Of a stretch of 64,000 nt of DNA, positions 1-8,311 are shown piece by piece. Origin of the DNA: Desulfobotulus alkaliphilus (GTDB taxonomy: Bacteria; Desulfobacterota; Desulfobacteria; Desulfobacterales; ASO4-4); NCBI RefSeq assembly GCF_007830435.1, contig NZ_VLLC01000009.1:74202-138201 (forward strand), in the 5' to 3' direction. Numbering within the stretch: position 1 is the first letter of the stretch; every line of letters begins with the position of its first letter. The position numbers and the translations under genes are program-made. Below the pieces are notes generated by a model. The model searched no databases, was not told the DNA's origin, and saw nothing but the letters and a program-made list of their open reading frames with translations.

Positions 1-27
1 CCATAGTTTTAAAAAAAGACCGGATGG

Positions 28-510
28 ATGCAGGGACGACTACCGTTTTTTGCATATCCTGATTTCATTTATAAACAGGCAAGGGATTATTTTGATTCCA
101 CAAACCCTGTAACCCAGATCCTCCTTCCCAAAATGAACTATGAGCCAGGGGAGAAGGTGGATGACACCATGAGGGCCATGACCGGACTGTTTCATCTGGT
201 GGGTGCGGCCCTGTTTAGCAAATACTTCGATTTTATTTACATTTATGCAGATATTCAGGATAATGAGCAGGAAGAGTTGCTCAGTTTGCTCACAGAAAAG
301 GAGAACGGTATGCTGTTATCAGAACGCATTCAGGAAAGAGGGCGTTATGAAGAGAAGTTCCAGACAATCATGAGTCTCCGTGAGTGCAATATGAAACCAA
401 AAGATATTGCCAATGCTACGAGGCTTACCCCTGAAAAAGTAAGAGAAGTCCTTGCTTCAGGGGATAAGGGCCTGAATCTGCTCATAGGCAAAAATGCCAC
501 CAAGCATTAG
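28..510 (+). pseudogene. C-terminal remnant of an Rpn-like (PD-(D/E)XK transposase/nuclease family) protein
   Basis: This 160-residue reading frame has in-frame stops at 4-6 and 10-12, so it is not simply the clipped end of a longer intact gene. Its last 35 residues (SLRECNMKPKDIANATRLT, then a KVREVL helix) resemble the helix-turn-helix tail that closes many Rpn/YhgA-like recombination-promoting nucleases. The preceding part (PFFAYPDFIY, FDFIYIYADI) would be the middle of such a protein, but no catalytic PD-(D/E)XK core is visible. The tail from about 308 onward is repeated at 2511-2746. I infer a decayed fragment; an intact small DNA-binding protein is possible. Family assignment is by motif flavour only. 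Confidence 0.45.
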
Positions 511-570
511 TCCTTGTTCTGTACCTGAAGACCTTAACTCTCCATCTTCTCTGCTGTGCCTGCTGTATTG

Positions 571-665
571 GCAACCATGGCTGCTGCAAAAAAAACTCAA
601 TGAAGATGGCGGTATTGTAGCCATAAAGACTGGCGGGTATCTGAGGGCAGACCATCCGGGAGGAA
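571..665 (+). pseudogene. Relic of a DUF1566/Lcl-type domain gene (unit 1 copy)
   Basis: The DNA resembles the part of the 7098-8186 gene that encodes AMAAVEELNKKGGYCGHKDW, with CATAAAGACTGGCGG shared exactly. Here the frame is broken by an extra A in the A-run near 595 and by loss of one T around 613, which creates a stop. Only the scrap survives, in the leader of the ATPase gene at 669; the GGGAGG ribosome-binding site of that gene lies at its end. The counterpart at 2806-2907 is still open. Confidence 0.6.
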
Positions 666-668
666 AAA

Positions 669-2492
669 ATGAAATACCCCTATGGAATATCTGATTTTGA
701 GAAAATCATTGAAAATAATTATTTTTACTGTGATAGGACAGACAAAATTCCTTTGCTTGAAAATGCAGCGTCCCAGCTTTTTATCAGGCCAAGGCGCTTT
801 GGCAAAAGCCTTCTTCTGTCCATGCTGGAAAATTATTATGATATTGCCAGAAAAGATGATTTTCAAAAACTATTCGGGCATTTAAAAATTGGTCAAAACC
901 CGACACCATTGAGAAACTCCTATTTCATTTTAAGGTGGGATTTTTCCTGTGTGGATGCAGCAGGTGATTATCATGGAATAAAAAAATCCTTATACAATCA
1001 TATCAATGCCAGAATAGAGCGTTTTATCACCTATTATAATTTTAAGGGTTTTTCTCTGCCTGAAATTAAAATCAATCCCGATGATGCCATCTATACAATG
1101 GAACGTCTTCTTTCAGCGGTAGAGGTTTCTGGATACCCTCTCTACCTCCTGATCGATGAATACGACAACTTCGCCAACACCATTCTCATGTCTTCTGTAG
1201 ATAAAAAAGAAGATTATGAAAAGCTTGTTAAAGAAGAAGGTATTTTAAGAACGATTTTTAAGGCCGTAAAGGCCCTGACCTCCGGCACCATGATTGACAG
1301 GGTTTTTATTACAGGTGTCTCTCCCGTTGTTTTGAGTGATATTACCAGCGGTTATAATCTTGCTGAGGCTGTTTATTCTGAAGCCGCACTTAATGATCTC
1401 TGTGGTTTCAGTGAAAAGGAGATACGGACTGAGATTGAGAACATTGTTAAAACCCAAAAATCCAAGGATTTAATTTCTGAAGGTGAAGCAGCCATAGAAG
1501 ATGCTGTCAATACCATGAGAAGCTTTTACAATGGCTATCTTTTTTCGATAGATGCCCATGAATTTATTTATAATCCAACCATGTGCCTTTATTTTTTCAA
1601 GCAACTTGCAGACAAGGGCAAATATCCAAGACGGATGCTGGATGCCAATCTTTCCACGGATCAGGCCAAGCTCAGCTATATTGCCAGCCTTAATGGGGGC
1701 CAGGAACTGATAATCAATCTCATGGAAAAGGAAGACAGTGCTGTCATTGAAAGTATAGAGCTATCCTTTGGGATTGAGGATATTCTTTTTGACAGCTCAC
1801 AGGACAGGCAGTTTTTAACATCTTTTCTTTATTATTTCGGAATTTTAACCATTGCTGAAGAAACGAAGGATCTGAAAACAAGGCTGAAAATCCCCAACAT
1901 GGCGGTCAAGGGCCTGTATGCGGATAAACTTTGTAATCTCTTGCTGCCCGATACAGAGGTAAGGGATGCGGGCAGACTTGCGGCAGAAAAGGTTTTCCAG
2001 AAGGGGGATATGCAGCCCCTTTGTGACTTTGTGGAGAAAAAATATTTTAAGATCTTCAGCAACAGGGATTACATCCTTGCCAATGAGCTGACCCTTAAAA
2101 CCGCCTTTCTCACCCTTTTATACAATGACATCATTTTTCTGATGGATTCGGAATCAGAAATTTCCAGAAGATACTCCGATCTCACCATGATCATCCGTCC
2201 GGATAAGAGATACGGCAGGGTGTATGATGTTTTGATTGAATTCAAGTTTGTCAGTCTTAAAGAGGCGGGCTTATCCGGTAAAGAGGCACTGGCTTTAAGC
2301 GTGGATGAACTTAAAGCCCTTTCTTCCATTCGGGAAAAGATGAAAGAAGGAACAGAGCAGGTGACGGATTACGGGGCAAGGCTTGAAGAAAAATATAAAA
2401 ATTTAAGGCTTCAGAAATTTGTGGTGACAGCCCTTGGGTTTGACAGGGTGTGTTTTGAAAAGGTTGGAGAAGCACCTCCTTTGCCGGAATAA
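669..2492 (+). CDS. AAA-ATPase-like / PD-(D/E)XK nuclease protein, tandem copy 1
   Basis: This 607-residue protein has the build of the AAA-ATPase_like (PF09820) plus PDDEXK_9 family. The N-terminus YGISDFEKIIENNYFYCDRT leads into a degenerate P-loop (RPRRFGKS, about residues 40-48). A Walker B-like LYLLIDEYDNF lies near residue 160, and a sensor-like VFITGVSPV near 215. The C-terminus has a nuclease-type core, YDVLIEFKF near 520, followed by a helical tail. Family members are common in anaerobes with unproven cellular roles; a DNA-directed, mobile or defensive function is inferred only. The start is supported by GGGAGG 7 bases upstream. Copy 2 follows at 2904. Confidence 0.9.
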   Translation: MKYPYGISDFEKIIENNYFYCDRTDKIPLLENAASQLFIRPRRFGKSLLLSMLENYYDIARKDDFQKLFGHLKIGQNPTPLRNSYFILRWDFSCVDAAGDYHGIKKSLYNHINARIERFITYYNFKGFSLPEIKINPDDAIYTMERLLSAVEVSGYPLYLLIDEYDNFANTILMSSVDKKEDYEKLVKEEGILRTIFKAVKALTSGTMIDRVFITGVSPVVLSDITSGYNLAEAVYSEAALNDLCGFSEKEIRTEIENIVKTQKSKDLISEGEAAIEDAVNTMRSFYNGYLFSIDAHEFIYNPTMCLYFFKQLADKGKYPRRMLDANLSTDQAKLSYIASLNGGQELIINLMEKEDSAVIESIELSFGIEDILFDSSQDRQFLTSFLYYFGILTIAEETKDLKTRLKIPNMAVKGLYADKLCNLLLPDTEVRDAGRLAAEKVFQKGDMQPLCDFVEKKYFKIFSNRDYILANELTLKTAFLTLLYNDIIFLMDSESEISRRYSDLTMIIRPDKRYGRVYDVLIEFKFVSLKEAGLSGKEALALSVDELKALSSIREKMKEGTEQVTDYGARLEEKYKNLRLQKFVVTALGFDRVCFEKVGEAPPLPE

Positions 2493-2515
2493 TAGAAGCC
2501 TTTTAAGAAAATGGT

Positions 2516-2746
2516 ATGCTGTTATCAGATGATATGTTGTTATCAGAACGCATTAAGAGCATGGGGCATGATGAAGGTATGTACAACGAGAAATTTCAGA
2601 CAATCATGAGTCTCCGTGAGTGCAATATGAAACCAAAAGATATTGCCAATGCTACGAGGCTTACCCCTGAAAAAGTCAGAGAAGTCCTTGCTGCAGGGTA
2701 TAAGGGCCTGGATCTGCTCATAGGCAAAAATGCCACCAAGCATTAG
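2516..2746 (+). pseudogene. Second copy of the Rpn-like C-terminal tail
   Basis: This 76-residue frame repeats the last third of the 28-510 frame, including SLRECNMKPKDIANATRLT and the terminal LLIGKNATKH. It lacks the upstream part altogether. It has two tandem MLLS starts caused by a local duplication. It could still be translated as a small helix-turn-helix peptide, but the context argues for a duplicated gene scrap. Confidence 0.55.
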
Positions 2747-2805
2747 TCCTTGTTCTGTACCGAAGACCTTAACTCTCCATCTTCTCTGCTGTGCCTGCTG
2801 TATTG

Positions 2806-2907
2806 GCAACCATGGCTGCTGCAAAAAAACTCAATGAAGATGGCGGTTATTTTGGCCATAAAGACTGGCGGGTGTCTGAGGGCAGACCATCCGGGAGGAA
2901 AAAATGA
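2806..2907 (+). pseudogene. Relic of a DUF1566/Lcl-type domain gene (unit 2 copy)
   Basis: In this copy the frame is open and reads ATMAAAKKLNEDGGYFGHKD followed by WRVSE, aligning with AMAAVEELNKKGGYCGHKDW of the DUF1566 protein at 7098-8186. Its TGA overlaps the ATG of the second ATPase gene in an ATGA arrangement. Only about 30 residues of the domain remain, so it is a relic, but it shows that a DUF1566 gene once lay directly upstream of the ATPase. Confidence 0.6.
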
Positions 2908-4739
2908 AATACCCCTATGGAATATCTGATTTTGAGAAAATCATTGAAAATAATTATTTTTACTGTGATCGGACAGACAAAATTCCTTTGCTTGAAAATG
3001 CAGCGTCCCAGCTTTTTATCAGGCCAAGGCGCTTTGGCAAAAGCCTTCTTCTGTCTATGCTGGAAAATTATTATGATGTTGCCAAAAAAGATGATTTCAA
3101 AAAATTATTCGGCCGTTTAAAGATTGGTCAAAACCCGACCCCATTAAGAAACGCCTATTTCATTTTAAGGTGGGATTTTTCCTGTGTTGATGCAACTGGA
3201 GGCATCAATAATATAAGGCAGTCATTATTTGATCATATTAATGTAAGGATTGAGAATTTTTTAAAATATTATAGTTTGCATGGTTTTGACATTCAGGGAG
3301 TCCGTATCAACAATGAAAATGCCATTTATTCCATGGAATCTCTTATTGGTTCCGTACAGGCCCATGGTCACACTGTTTATCTTCTGATCGACGAATACGA
3401 CAACTTCGCCAACACCATTCTCATGTCTTCTGCCGACAAAAAAGAAGATTATGAAAAGCTTGTGAAAGAAGAAGGTATTTTAAGAACGATTTTCAAGGCT
3501 GTGAAGGCCCTGACCTCCGGCACCATGATTGACAAGGTTTTTATCACAGGTGTTTCGCCTGTTGTTTTGAGCGATATTACCAGTGGCTACAATGTTGCAA
3601 AAAGTGTGTATCACAAACCGGCCCTGAACGACCTCTGTGGTTTCAGTGAGAAGGAGGTAAGGGCTGAGATTGAAACAATTGTTAAAACCAGAAATTCTGA
3701 AAATTATGTCATTGAAAATTTGGCTATTGGAGACTCCGTCATTGAAGATGCCCTCAATACCATGAGGACATTTTACAACGGCTATCTTTTTTCCACAGAG
3801 GCCCATGAATTTATTTATAATCCAACCATGTGCATTTATTTTTTTGAAGAGTTTGCAGGCAATGGAAAATATCCCAAAGAAATGCTGGATTCCAATCTTT
3901 CCACAGATCAGGCCAAGCTCAGCTACATTGCCAGCCTCAACGGGGGGCAGCAGCTGCTTTTAAATCTCATGGAAAAGGAAGACAGCGTTGTCATTAAAAG
4001 TGTGCAGAAATCCTTTGGCATTGAAGAAATTCTTTTTGACAGCTCAAGGGACAGGCAGTTTCTAACATCATTCCTTTACTATTTCGGGATTCTAACCATT
4101 GCCGAAGAAACGCCGGATCTTGAAACAAGGCTTAAAATTCCCAACATGGCGGTGAAGGGCCTGTATGCTGATAAGCTTTGTAATCTCTTGCTGCCCGATT
4201 CAGAGAAAAGGGATGCGGGCAGGTTTGCGGCAAAAAAGGTATTTCAAAAGGGGGACATGCAGCCCCTTTGTGATTTTGTGGAGAAAAAATATTTTAAAGT
4301 CTTCAGCAACAGGGATTACATTCTTGCCAATGAGCTGACCCTGAAAACCGCCTTTCTCACCCTTTTATACAATGACATCATTTTCCTGATGGATTCGGAA
4401 TCAGAAATTTCCAGAAGATACTCCGATCTCACCATGATCATTCGTCCGGATAAGAGATACGGCAGAGTGTATGATGTTTTGATTGAATTCAAGTTTGTCA
4501 GCCTTAAAGAGGCAGGCTTATCCGGCAAAGAAGCGCTGGCCTTAAGCGTGGATGAACTTAAAGCCCTTTCTTCCATTCGGGAAAAGATGAAAGAAGGAAC
4601 AGAGCAGGTGACGGATTATGGTGCAAGGCTTGAAGAAAAATATAAAAATTTAAGGCTTCAGAAGTTTGTGGTGACAGCCCTTGGGTTTGACAGGGTGTGT
4701 TTTGAAAAGGTTGGAGAAGCACCGCCTTTGCCGGAATAA
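2904..4739 (+). CDS. AAA-ATPase-like / PD-(D/E)XK nuclease protein, tandem copy 2
   Basis: A 611-residue paralogue of the 669-2492 product with the same order: P-loop-like RPRRFGKS (about 40-48), LLIDEYDNF, VFITGVSPVVLSDI and the C-terminal YDVLIEFKF nuclease core. The last 180 residues are almost identical between copies. The stretch between about residues 95 and 155, before Walker B, and the 225-250 stretch differ strongly. This mosaic pattern suggests either selection for divergent specificity in the middle or gene conversion of the ends. The start uses the same GGGAGG site. Function is unproven. Confidence 0.9.
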   Translation: MKYPYGISDFEKIIENNYFYCDRTDKIPLLENAASQLFIRPRRFGKSLLLSMLENYYDVAKKDDFKKLFGRLKIGQNPTPLRNAYFILRWDFSCVDATGGINNIRQSLFDHINVRIENFLKYYSLHGFDIQGVRINNENAIYSMESLIGSVQAHGHTVYLLIDEYDNFANTILMSSADKKEDYEKLVKEEGILRTIFKAVKALTSGTMIDKVFITGVSPVVLSDITSGYNVAKSVYHKPALNDLCGFSEKEVRAEIETIVKTRNSENYVIENLAIGDSVIEDALNTMRTFYNGYLFSTEAHEFIYNPTMCIYFFEEFAGNGKYPKEMLDSNLSTDQAKLSYIASLNGGQQLLLNLMEKEDSVVIKSVQKSFGIEEILFDSSRDRQFLTSFLYYFGILTIAEETPDLETRLKIPNMAVKGLYADKLCNLLLPDSEKRDAGRFAAKKVFQKGDMQPLCDFVEKKYFKVFSNRDYILANELTLKTAFLTLLYNDIIFLMDSESEISRRYSDLTMIIRPDKRYGRVYDVLIEFKFVSLKEAGLSGKEALALSVDELKALSSIREKMKEGTEQVTDYGARLEEKYKNLRLQKFVVTALGFDRVCFEKVGEAPPLPE

Positions 4740-5211
4740 TAGAAGCCTATACACGATTATTTTTGAGTAGGGGCAGGCCCCTGTGCCTGCCCTTTTCCCC
4801 TCACCCCCGGCCCCTCTCCCTCTGGGCTGAGGGTTGCCTGCCCGGCACACAGGCCTTCTGCATAGCTTTTTATAATGCCATGGTTTCTTTTGCCTGTGTG
4901 CGGGGGGGTGAGGGCCTAATGCCCTTTATTTTTGGCCAACGATTTTGGGCACCCACAGGGGAGTGCCCCTAAAAAAACCCATTTCTTGTCAGCCCCATCC
5001 CCCCACCATACCCCCTCCCCTCCCATTTTTTTTATCATCCCTGTTTTTATGCGACCTGAACTGTCGCACTCATGTGCTACAAAGGGTTTCAGGCACAGAG
5101 TGAAAGCCGCTTTGCCTTTTACCCTGTTTCAGGCATATAATTCAGGCTTGCCCGGCAGCACCCAAAAAATAAAAACCCAGCTGCAACCACAGATACCAGA
5201 AGGGAAAAACC
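4740..5211. other. Intergenic region with hairpin repeats
   Basis: No convincing gene lies here. A GGGCAGG/CCTGCCC hairpin (4771-4792) followed by TTTT could terminate the ATPase transcript. From about 4795 the sequence resembles the left half of the hairpin repeat at 14222-14415 (a CTCTCCCTCTGG start, then CGGCACACAGGCC), with CCGGCACACAGGC near 4839-4852 facing GCCTGTGTGCGG near 4890. The region from 4970 to 5160 is C-rich and shows nothing further. Confidence 0.5.
4771..4796 (+). terminator. Possible rho-independent terminator
   Basis: GGGCAGG (4771-4777) pairs with CCTGCCC (4786-4792) over an 8-base loop and is followed by four T. It lies 32 bases after the stop of the second ATPase. The same stem recurs at 17524-17544, so it may instead be a dispersed hairpin repeat that happens to sit here. 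Confidence 0.4.
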
Positions 5212-6615
5212 ATGAACACACTGACTCCGGAACAAAGCCACAGCCTTATCTGCAGAGCTGTTTCAAGGAAGGGGGAAGAAGGCCCCATGGCGGCCATCCT
5301 TAGCCGCATGGAAAATACCATCAACGAAGAAATGCATAAGGTGAGCCGCTACCACAGCCCGCCGGATCTTGTGCATTATTTCTTTGAGTTCAAAAAGGAG
5401 TTTGAACGGTTCCGGGAATTTTCTGAATTTCCGGAGCTGGCCCGCAAGGTCATTGTGGGTTTTGGCGGCGGATTTTCCGCAGGCAAGTCTTCCCTGCTCA
5501 ATGCCATCCTTGGCCGCAAAATCCTGCCTGCGGAGGTGGACCCCACCACAACGGTTCCCGCCTTTATCATTAAAGGCAGTGAGGATGCCATCAGTGCCTT
5601 CAATCTTTTTGGAAAAAAGATCAGCCTCAGTGCCGATGAATTTGTGGCCTTAACCCACGACTATGAAAAGGAACACGGCACGCCCATGGGCCATATCCTG
5701 AAATCGGCCCACCTTGCCCTGCCGGAGTTCCGCTGGGAAAATCTGGCCCTTCTGGATACGCCGGGCTACTCCAATGCCGATGATAACTCAGAAACGGAAT
5801 CCGCCGATGCCAGAACAGCCCGCACCCAGCTCAATACGGCCCAGTTTCTTGTGTGGCTGATCCGGGCAGAGGCAGGAACCATTCCGGAAAAGGATCTGAA
5901 ATTCCTTTCCAGCCTGAGGCCGGAAATTCCCAAGCTCTTCATCCTCTCCCAGTCAGACAAGCGGGAAGAAGAGGATATCCGGGACATCATTTCCCTTATC
6001 CGCAGCACCCTTGAAAATCGGGGCATTGCCTTTCTGGATGTACTTCCCTTTTCCGCAAGGAAAAAGAAGCTCTACCCCGCAGAAGCCATTACCGCTGTTC
6101 TGGATCAGTGGAACACCAAACCAAGGGAGGTGCTTTTTGCCAGAAACTTCAAGGTGCTGTTCATTCACTTTATCCGTTATTTAGATGCCTGCAAGCTGAA
6201 TGCTGAACGAAGCCTCAACCGCCTGAACCGGGTGCTGGGCCTTGCCGATGATGAAGATATCCGTCAGGACATAGAAGATCTTCAGCAGAAAACCCTCCTT
6301 GAGATCCGGCAATTAGACGGGGAAAGGGAGATTCTCATGGGGCTATCCAACACCTTTTTCCGGGAGCTGAAAAAGGTGGGAGACAAGGTTGGCATAGAAA
6401 TGCCGGAACCCTCCGAGATGGATCTTCTGGCACCGGATGGGACCAATATTCTGGAGCTGCTGCGCGCTTACATGGAAAAAGAAAAAATCAGGCCAAAGGC
6501 TATGGAAAAATTCTTAATACCCCTGATGCAGGCGGGAGAGTGCGGGAATTATGCGTTTATTACGAGGCAGGAAGGCGAAAAATTTAAGGATTTTCTCCTG
6601 AAAGCCTGTGCATAG
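5212..6615 (+). CDS. Dynamin-like GTPase A
   Basis: A 467-residue protein with a bacterial dynamin-family GTPase domain. G1 is GGFSAGKSS (about residues 84-92), the switch-I threonines lie in VDPTTTVPAF, G3 is LLDTPGYSN (about 181-189), and the G4 position reads SQSDKRE, a departure from the usual (N/T)KxD. The C-terminal third is mostly helical with no obvious membrane segment. It heads a cluster of dynamin-like genes; its first 40 residues match the stump at 12180-12299. Dynamin-like proteins remodel membranes in a GTP-dependent way; here membrane repair, phage resistance or vesicle formation are all only possibilities. AGAAGGG precedes the start. Confidence 0.85.
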   Translation: MNTLTPEQSHSLICRAVSRKGEEGPMAAILSRMENTINEEMHKVSRYHSPPDLVHYFFEFKKEFERFREFSEFPELARKVIVGFGGGFSAGKSSLLNAILGRKILPAEVDPTTTVPAFIIKGSEDAISAFNLFGKKISLSADEFVALTHDYEKEHGTPMGHILKSAHLALPEFRWENLALLDTPGYSNADDNSETESADARTARTQLNTAQFLVWLIRAEAGTIPEKDLKFLSSLRPEIPKLFILSQSDKREEEDIRDIISLIRSTLENRGIAFLDVLPFSARKKKLYPAEAITAVLDQWNTKPREVLFARNFKVLFIHFIRYLDACKLNAERSLNRLNRVLGLADDEDIRQDIEDLQQKTLLEIRQLDGEREILMGLSNTFFRELKKVGDKVGIEMPEPSEMDLLAPDGTNILELLRAYMEKEKIRPKAMEKFLIPLMQAGECGNYAFITRQEGEKFKDFLLKACA

Positions 6616-6634
6616 GGCCATTTTAAAAAAAATT

Positions 6635-7044
6635 TAACTGTTCAGCACAGTTTTCCAGGTACCATACCTGCAAGACAGATGCACAGGCTCCAGGCTATTT
6701 GCCCGTGACGCAATCTTATTCGGGAGCTTCTTGCCCTGTGCGGAAGCGGAAAAAACCCCCCGCCACAGGCAGGATAAGCTTTTTGATTACCATGGCAGGC
6801 TTAAGTACGCTGCCTTTGTGGCGGCTCAGACAGTTTGCCGCTTCTTATTAGCACTCCGGCACTCAAGCTTGCAAAAGTCCATTGTTTTTTCGCAGGCTTT
6901 GGATTTATGGCTTGAGTGCCGGACAAAGCTCTGATCCGAAACGATTGCAATGTCACTTTCAAATAGCCTCGGAGCCTTGCAAAAGTACGAAGCTGCTGCA
7001 ATGACAGCATTGGCAGTTCAGAAAAAAGCCATGCTGAACAGTTA
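6635..7044. mobile_element. MITE-like palindromic element A1, IS630-like ends
   Basis: The element is bounded by perfect 13-bp inverted repeats, TAACTGTTCAGCA (6635-6647) and TGCTGAACAGTTA (7032-7044). If the outer TA is the target duplication, as in IS630/Tc1 elements, the element proper is TA-bounded. The inner core (about 6693-6968) is a long imperfect palindrome. Its arms, CTATTTGCCCGTGACGCAAT on the left and GATTGCAATGTCAC plus AAATAG on the right, flank nested pairs such as CCGCCACAGGCAG/CTGCCTTTGTGGCGG. It encodes no protein. Related copies lie at 49502-49847 and 54325-54537. Confidence 0.8.
6856..6922. repeat. Perfect hairpin nested in element A1
   Basis: CCGGCACTCAAGC (6856-6868) is the exact reverse complement of GCTTGAGTGCCGG (6910-6922), leaving a 41-base loop. 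The other copies of the element lack this segment and have a short GCACAGGCCTGC there instead. It therefore looks like an insertion into the older palindrome. Its CCGGCACTCA arm recalls the TGAGTGCCGG arm of the hairpin repeats at 14.3 and 17.1 kb. Confidence 0.65.
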
Positions 7045-7097
7045 CAAAAAAATAAACTTTTTCATATAATTCCAAAAGCAAACAAGGAGCCTTCTTG

Positions 7098-8186
7098 ATG
7101 AATACAACATCCAACCCTAAGCTTTCCACCCTTCTCCAGCAGATTAACAATCTGAAAACGGAATTTTTGCCCCTGCCGGAACATGCTGCCAGCGCCTGCG
7201 ACACCCACACCAAGGAACGCTACCTCACCCTTCTGGCTTCCCTTGCCATGGCAGATAATGCCATTAGCGAAGCTGAATCCCGTCTCATTTCCCTGCTTCG
7301 GGCATCCATGGGGCTGGAAGTAAGAAACTCCGCCCTCTATGAGCAGGCCGGGAACCTTGATGAAGAAGGACTGAAGGATTTTTTCAGGGCCATCAAAGAG
7401 GCGGACATTGCCAAAAGCTTTATCCTCGATGCCCTGATTCTTTGCAGGTTAGATGGCCCTTTGAATCCGGAAGCAGCAGAAGTGCTGGGGCATCTGACGG
7501 AGCTGATGGCTTTGGGGGAAGAGGATTTGAAGGTTTTGGTGGGGCTGTCCTGCCATGTGCTGGGTATAGAAAATGATACCCTGATTCCCTTTAAATGGAA
7601 TACTGACTTTTACAGGCACTGGCACCCTGTACTTCTGGGAGGAAAAGAAAAACTGACTCTGAAAAATATAGATTTAGCCTCATCATCACCACTGAAAAAC
7701 TTTCCAAACCTCACGGCTACGGTAGTAGATGAAAAAACAGGCCTTGAATGGATGCGCTGCTCCATGGGCCAGACCTGGGATGGCAGCACCTGTGTAGGAG
7801 ATGCCAAAATCTATAACTTGGATGAAGCCATGGCTGCTGTAGAAGAACTCAATAAAAAAGGAGGCTACTGCGGTCATAAAGACTGGCGGTTACCCACCAT
7901 AGAAGAGCTGAACACCCTTGTTTATTGCAGCTCAGGAAAACGAGAACCGTTTAAAAAAACAGGCTATGGAGAAATTTATGGTGGTTCATGTAAAGGGGAA
8001 TATCAAAAACCAACCATTAACCTTGTGGCCTTTCCCAATACGCCGTCAAGCTGGTTTTGGTCTTCTTCGCCCTACGCCAACTACGGTGGCAGTGGGTGGG
8101 CCCTCTCTTTTGACTGCGGCTATGTCGTCCCCGGCAAAGAGAACGGCGGCATCTGCCAGCTCCGCCTTGTGCGTGCCGGACAGTGA
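7098..8186 (+). CDS. TerB-like / DUF1566 (Lcl-type C-type-lectin fold) protein, candidate DGR target
   Basis: The start is set at 7098 by AAGGAG 8 bases upstream; an in-frame TTG lies one codon earlier. About residues 40-150 form a helical region with a TerB flavour (LTLLASLAMADNAISEAESR). The C-terminal half is a DUF1566/Lcl domain: DEKTGLEWMRC, GHKDWRLPTIEEL, then the terminal WFWSSSPYANYGGSGWA and RLVRAGQ. The last 40 codons are rich in NNC codons, and the conserved W, F, G and V sit where they do in known diversity-generating-retroelement variable regions. No reverse transcriptase or template repeat was seen here, so the DGR link is inferred. It sits between dynamin-like genes and may give them a recognition module. 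There is no signal peptide. Confidence 0.8.
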   Translation: MNTTSNPKLSTLLQQINNLKTEFLPLPEHAASACDTHTKERYLTLLASLAMADNAISEAESRLISLLRASMGLEVRNSALYEQAGNLDEEGLKDFFRAIKEADIAKSFILDALILCRLDGPLNPEAAEVLGHLTELMALGEEDLKVLVGLSCHVLGIENDTLIPFKWNTDFYRHWHPVLLGGKEKLTLKNIDLASSSPLKNFPNLTATVVDEKTGLEWMRCSMGQTWDGSTCVGDAKIYNLDEAMAAVEELNKKGGYCGHKDWRLPTIEELNTLVYCSSGKREPFKKTGYGEIYGGSCKGEYQKPTINLVAFPNTPSSWFWSSSPYANYGGSGWALSFDCGYVVPGKENGGICQLRLVRAGQ

Positions 8187-8192
8187 TTTTTT

Positions 8193-8219
8193 CCTTTTTC
8201 AATAAACATCGAAAAAAGG
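8193..8219 (+). terminator. Weak hairpin after the DUF1566 gene
   Basis: CCTTTTTC (8193-8200) faces GAAAAAAGG (8211-8219) across a 10-base loop, 7 bases after the stop. It could be a weak terminator. Hairpins just downstream of the variable region are also a feature of some DGR targets, but this stem is A/T-rich and unremarkable. Confidence 0.25.
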
Positions 8220-8311
8220 CATTTCAGTCCATTTAAGCCCATAGCCAGTATCAAGCATATATTAAAGGTACACCAAACGCCCCCACAATTCTTCAAAAAA
8301 AGGAGCAACCC

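Larger units (their letters stand above)
308..2503. repeat. Tandem duplication, unit 1 (Rpn tail + relic + AAA-ATPase/nuclease gene)
   Basis: The stretch beginning GGTATGCTGTTATCAGA and ending just after the ATPase stop (TAATAGAAGCCT) is repeated head-to-tail at 2511-4749. Both units carry the same order: Rpn-like tail, a scrap of a DUF1566 domain, and the 607/611-residue ATPase. The 5' scrap and the 3' third of the ATPase are nearly identical at the DNA level, while the middle of the ATPase is much more diverged. Unit 2 has a small internal duplication at its left end, where the TGTTATCAGA motif occurs twice. Confidence 0.9.
2511..4749. repeat. Tandem duplication, unit 2
   Basis: Second copy of the 2.2-kb unit that starts at 308. 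It contains the Rpn-like tail (2516-2746), the DUF1566 scrap (2806-2907) and the second ATPase (2904-4739), and ends in the same TAATAGAAGCCT string. The two units abut with only about 8 bases between them, as expected for unequal crossing-over followed by divergence. Confidence 0.9.
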
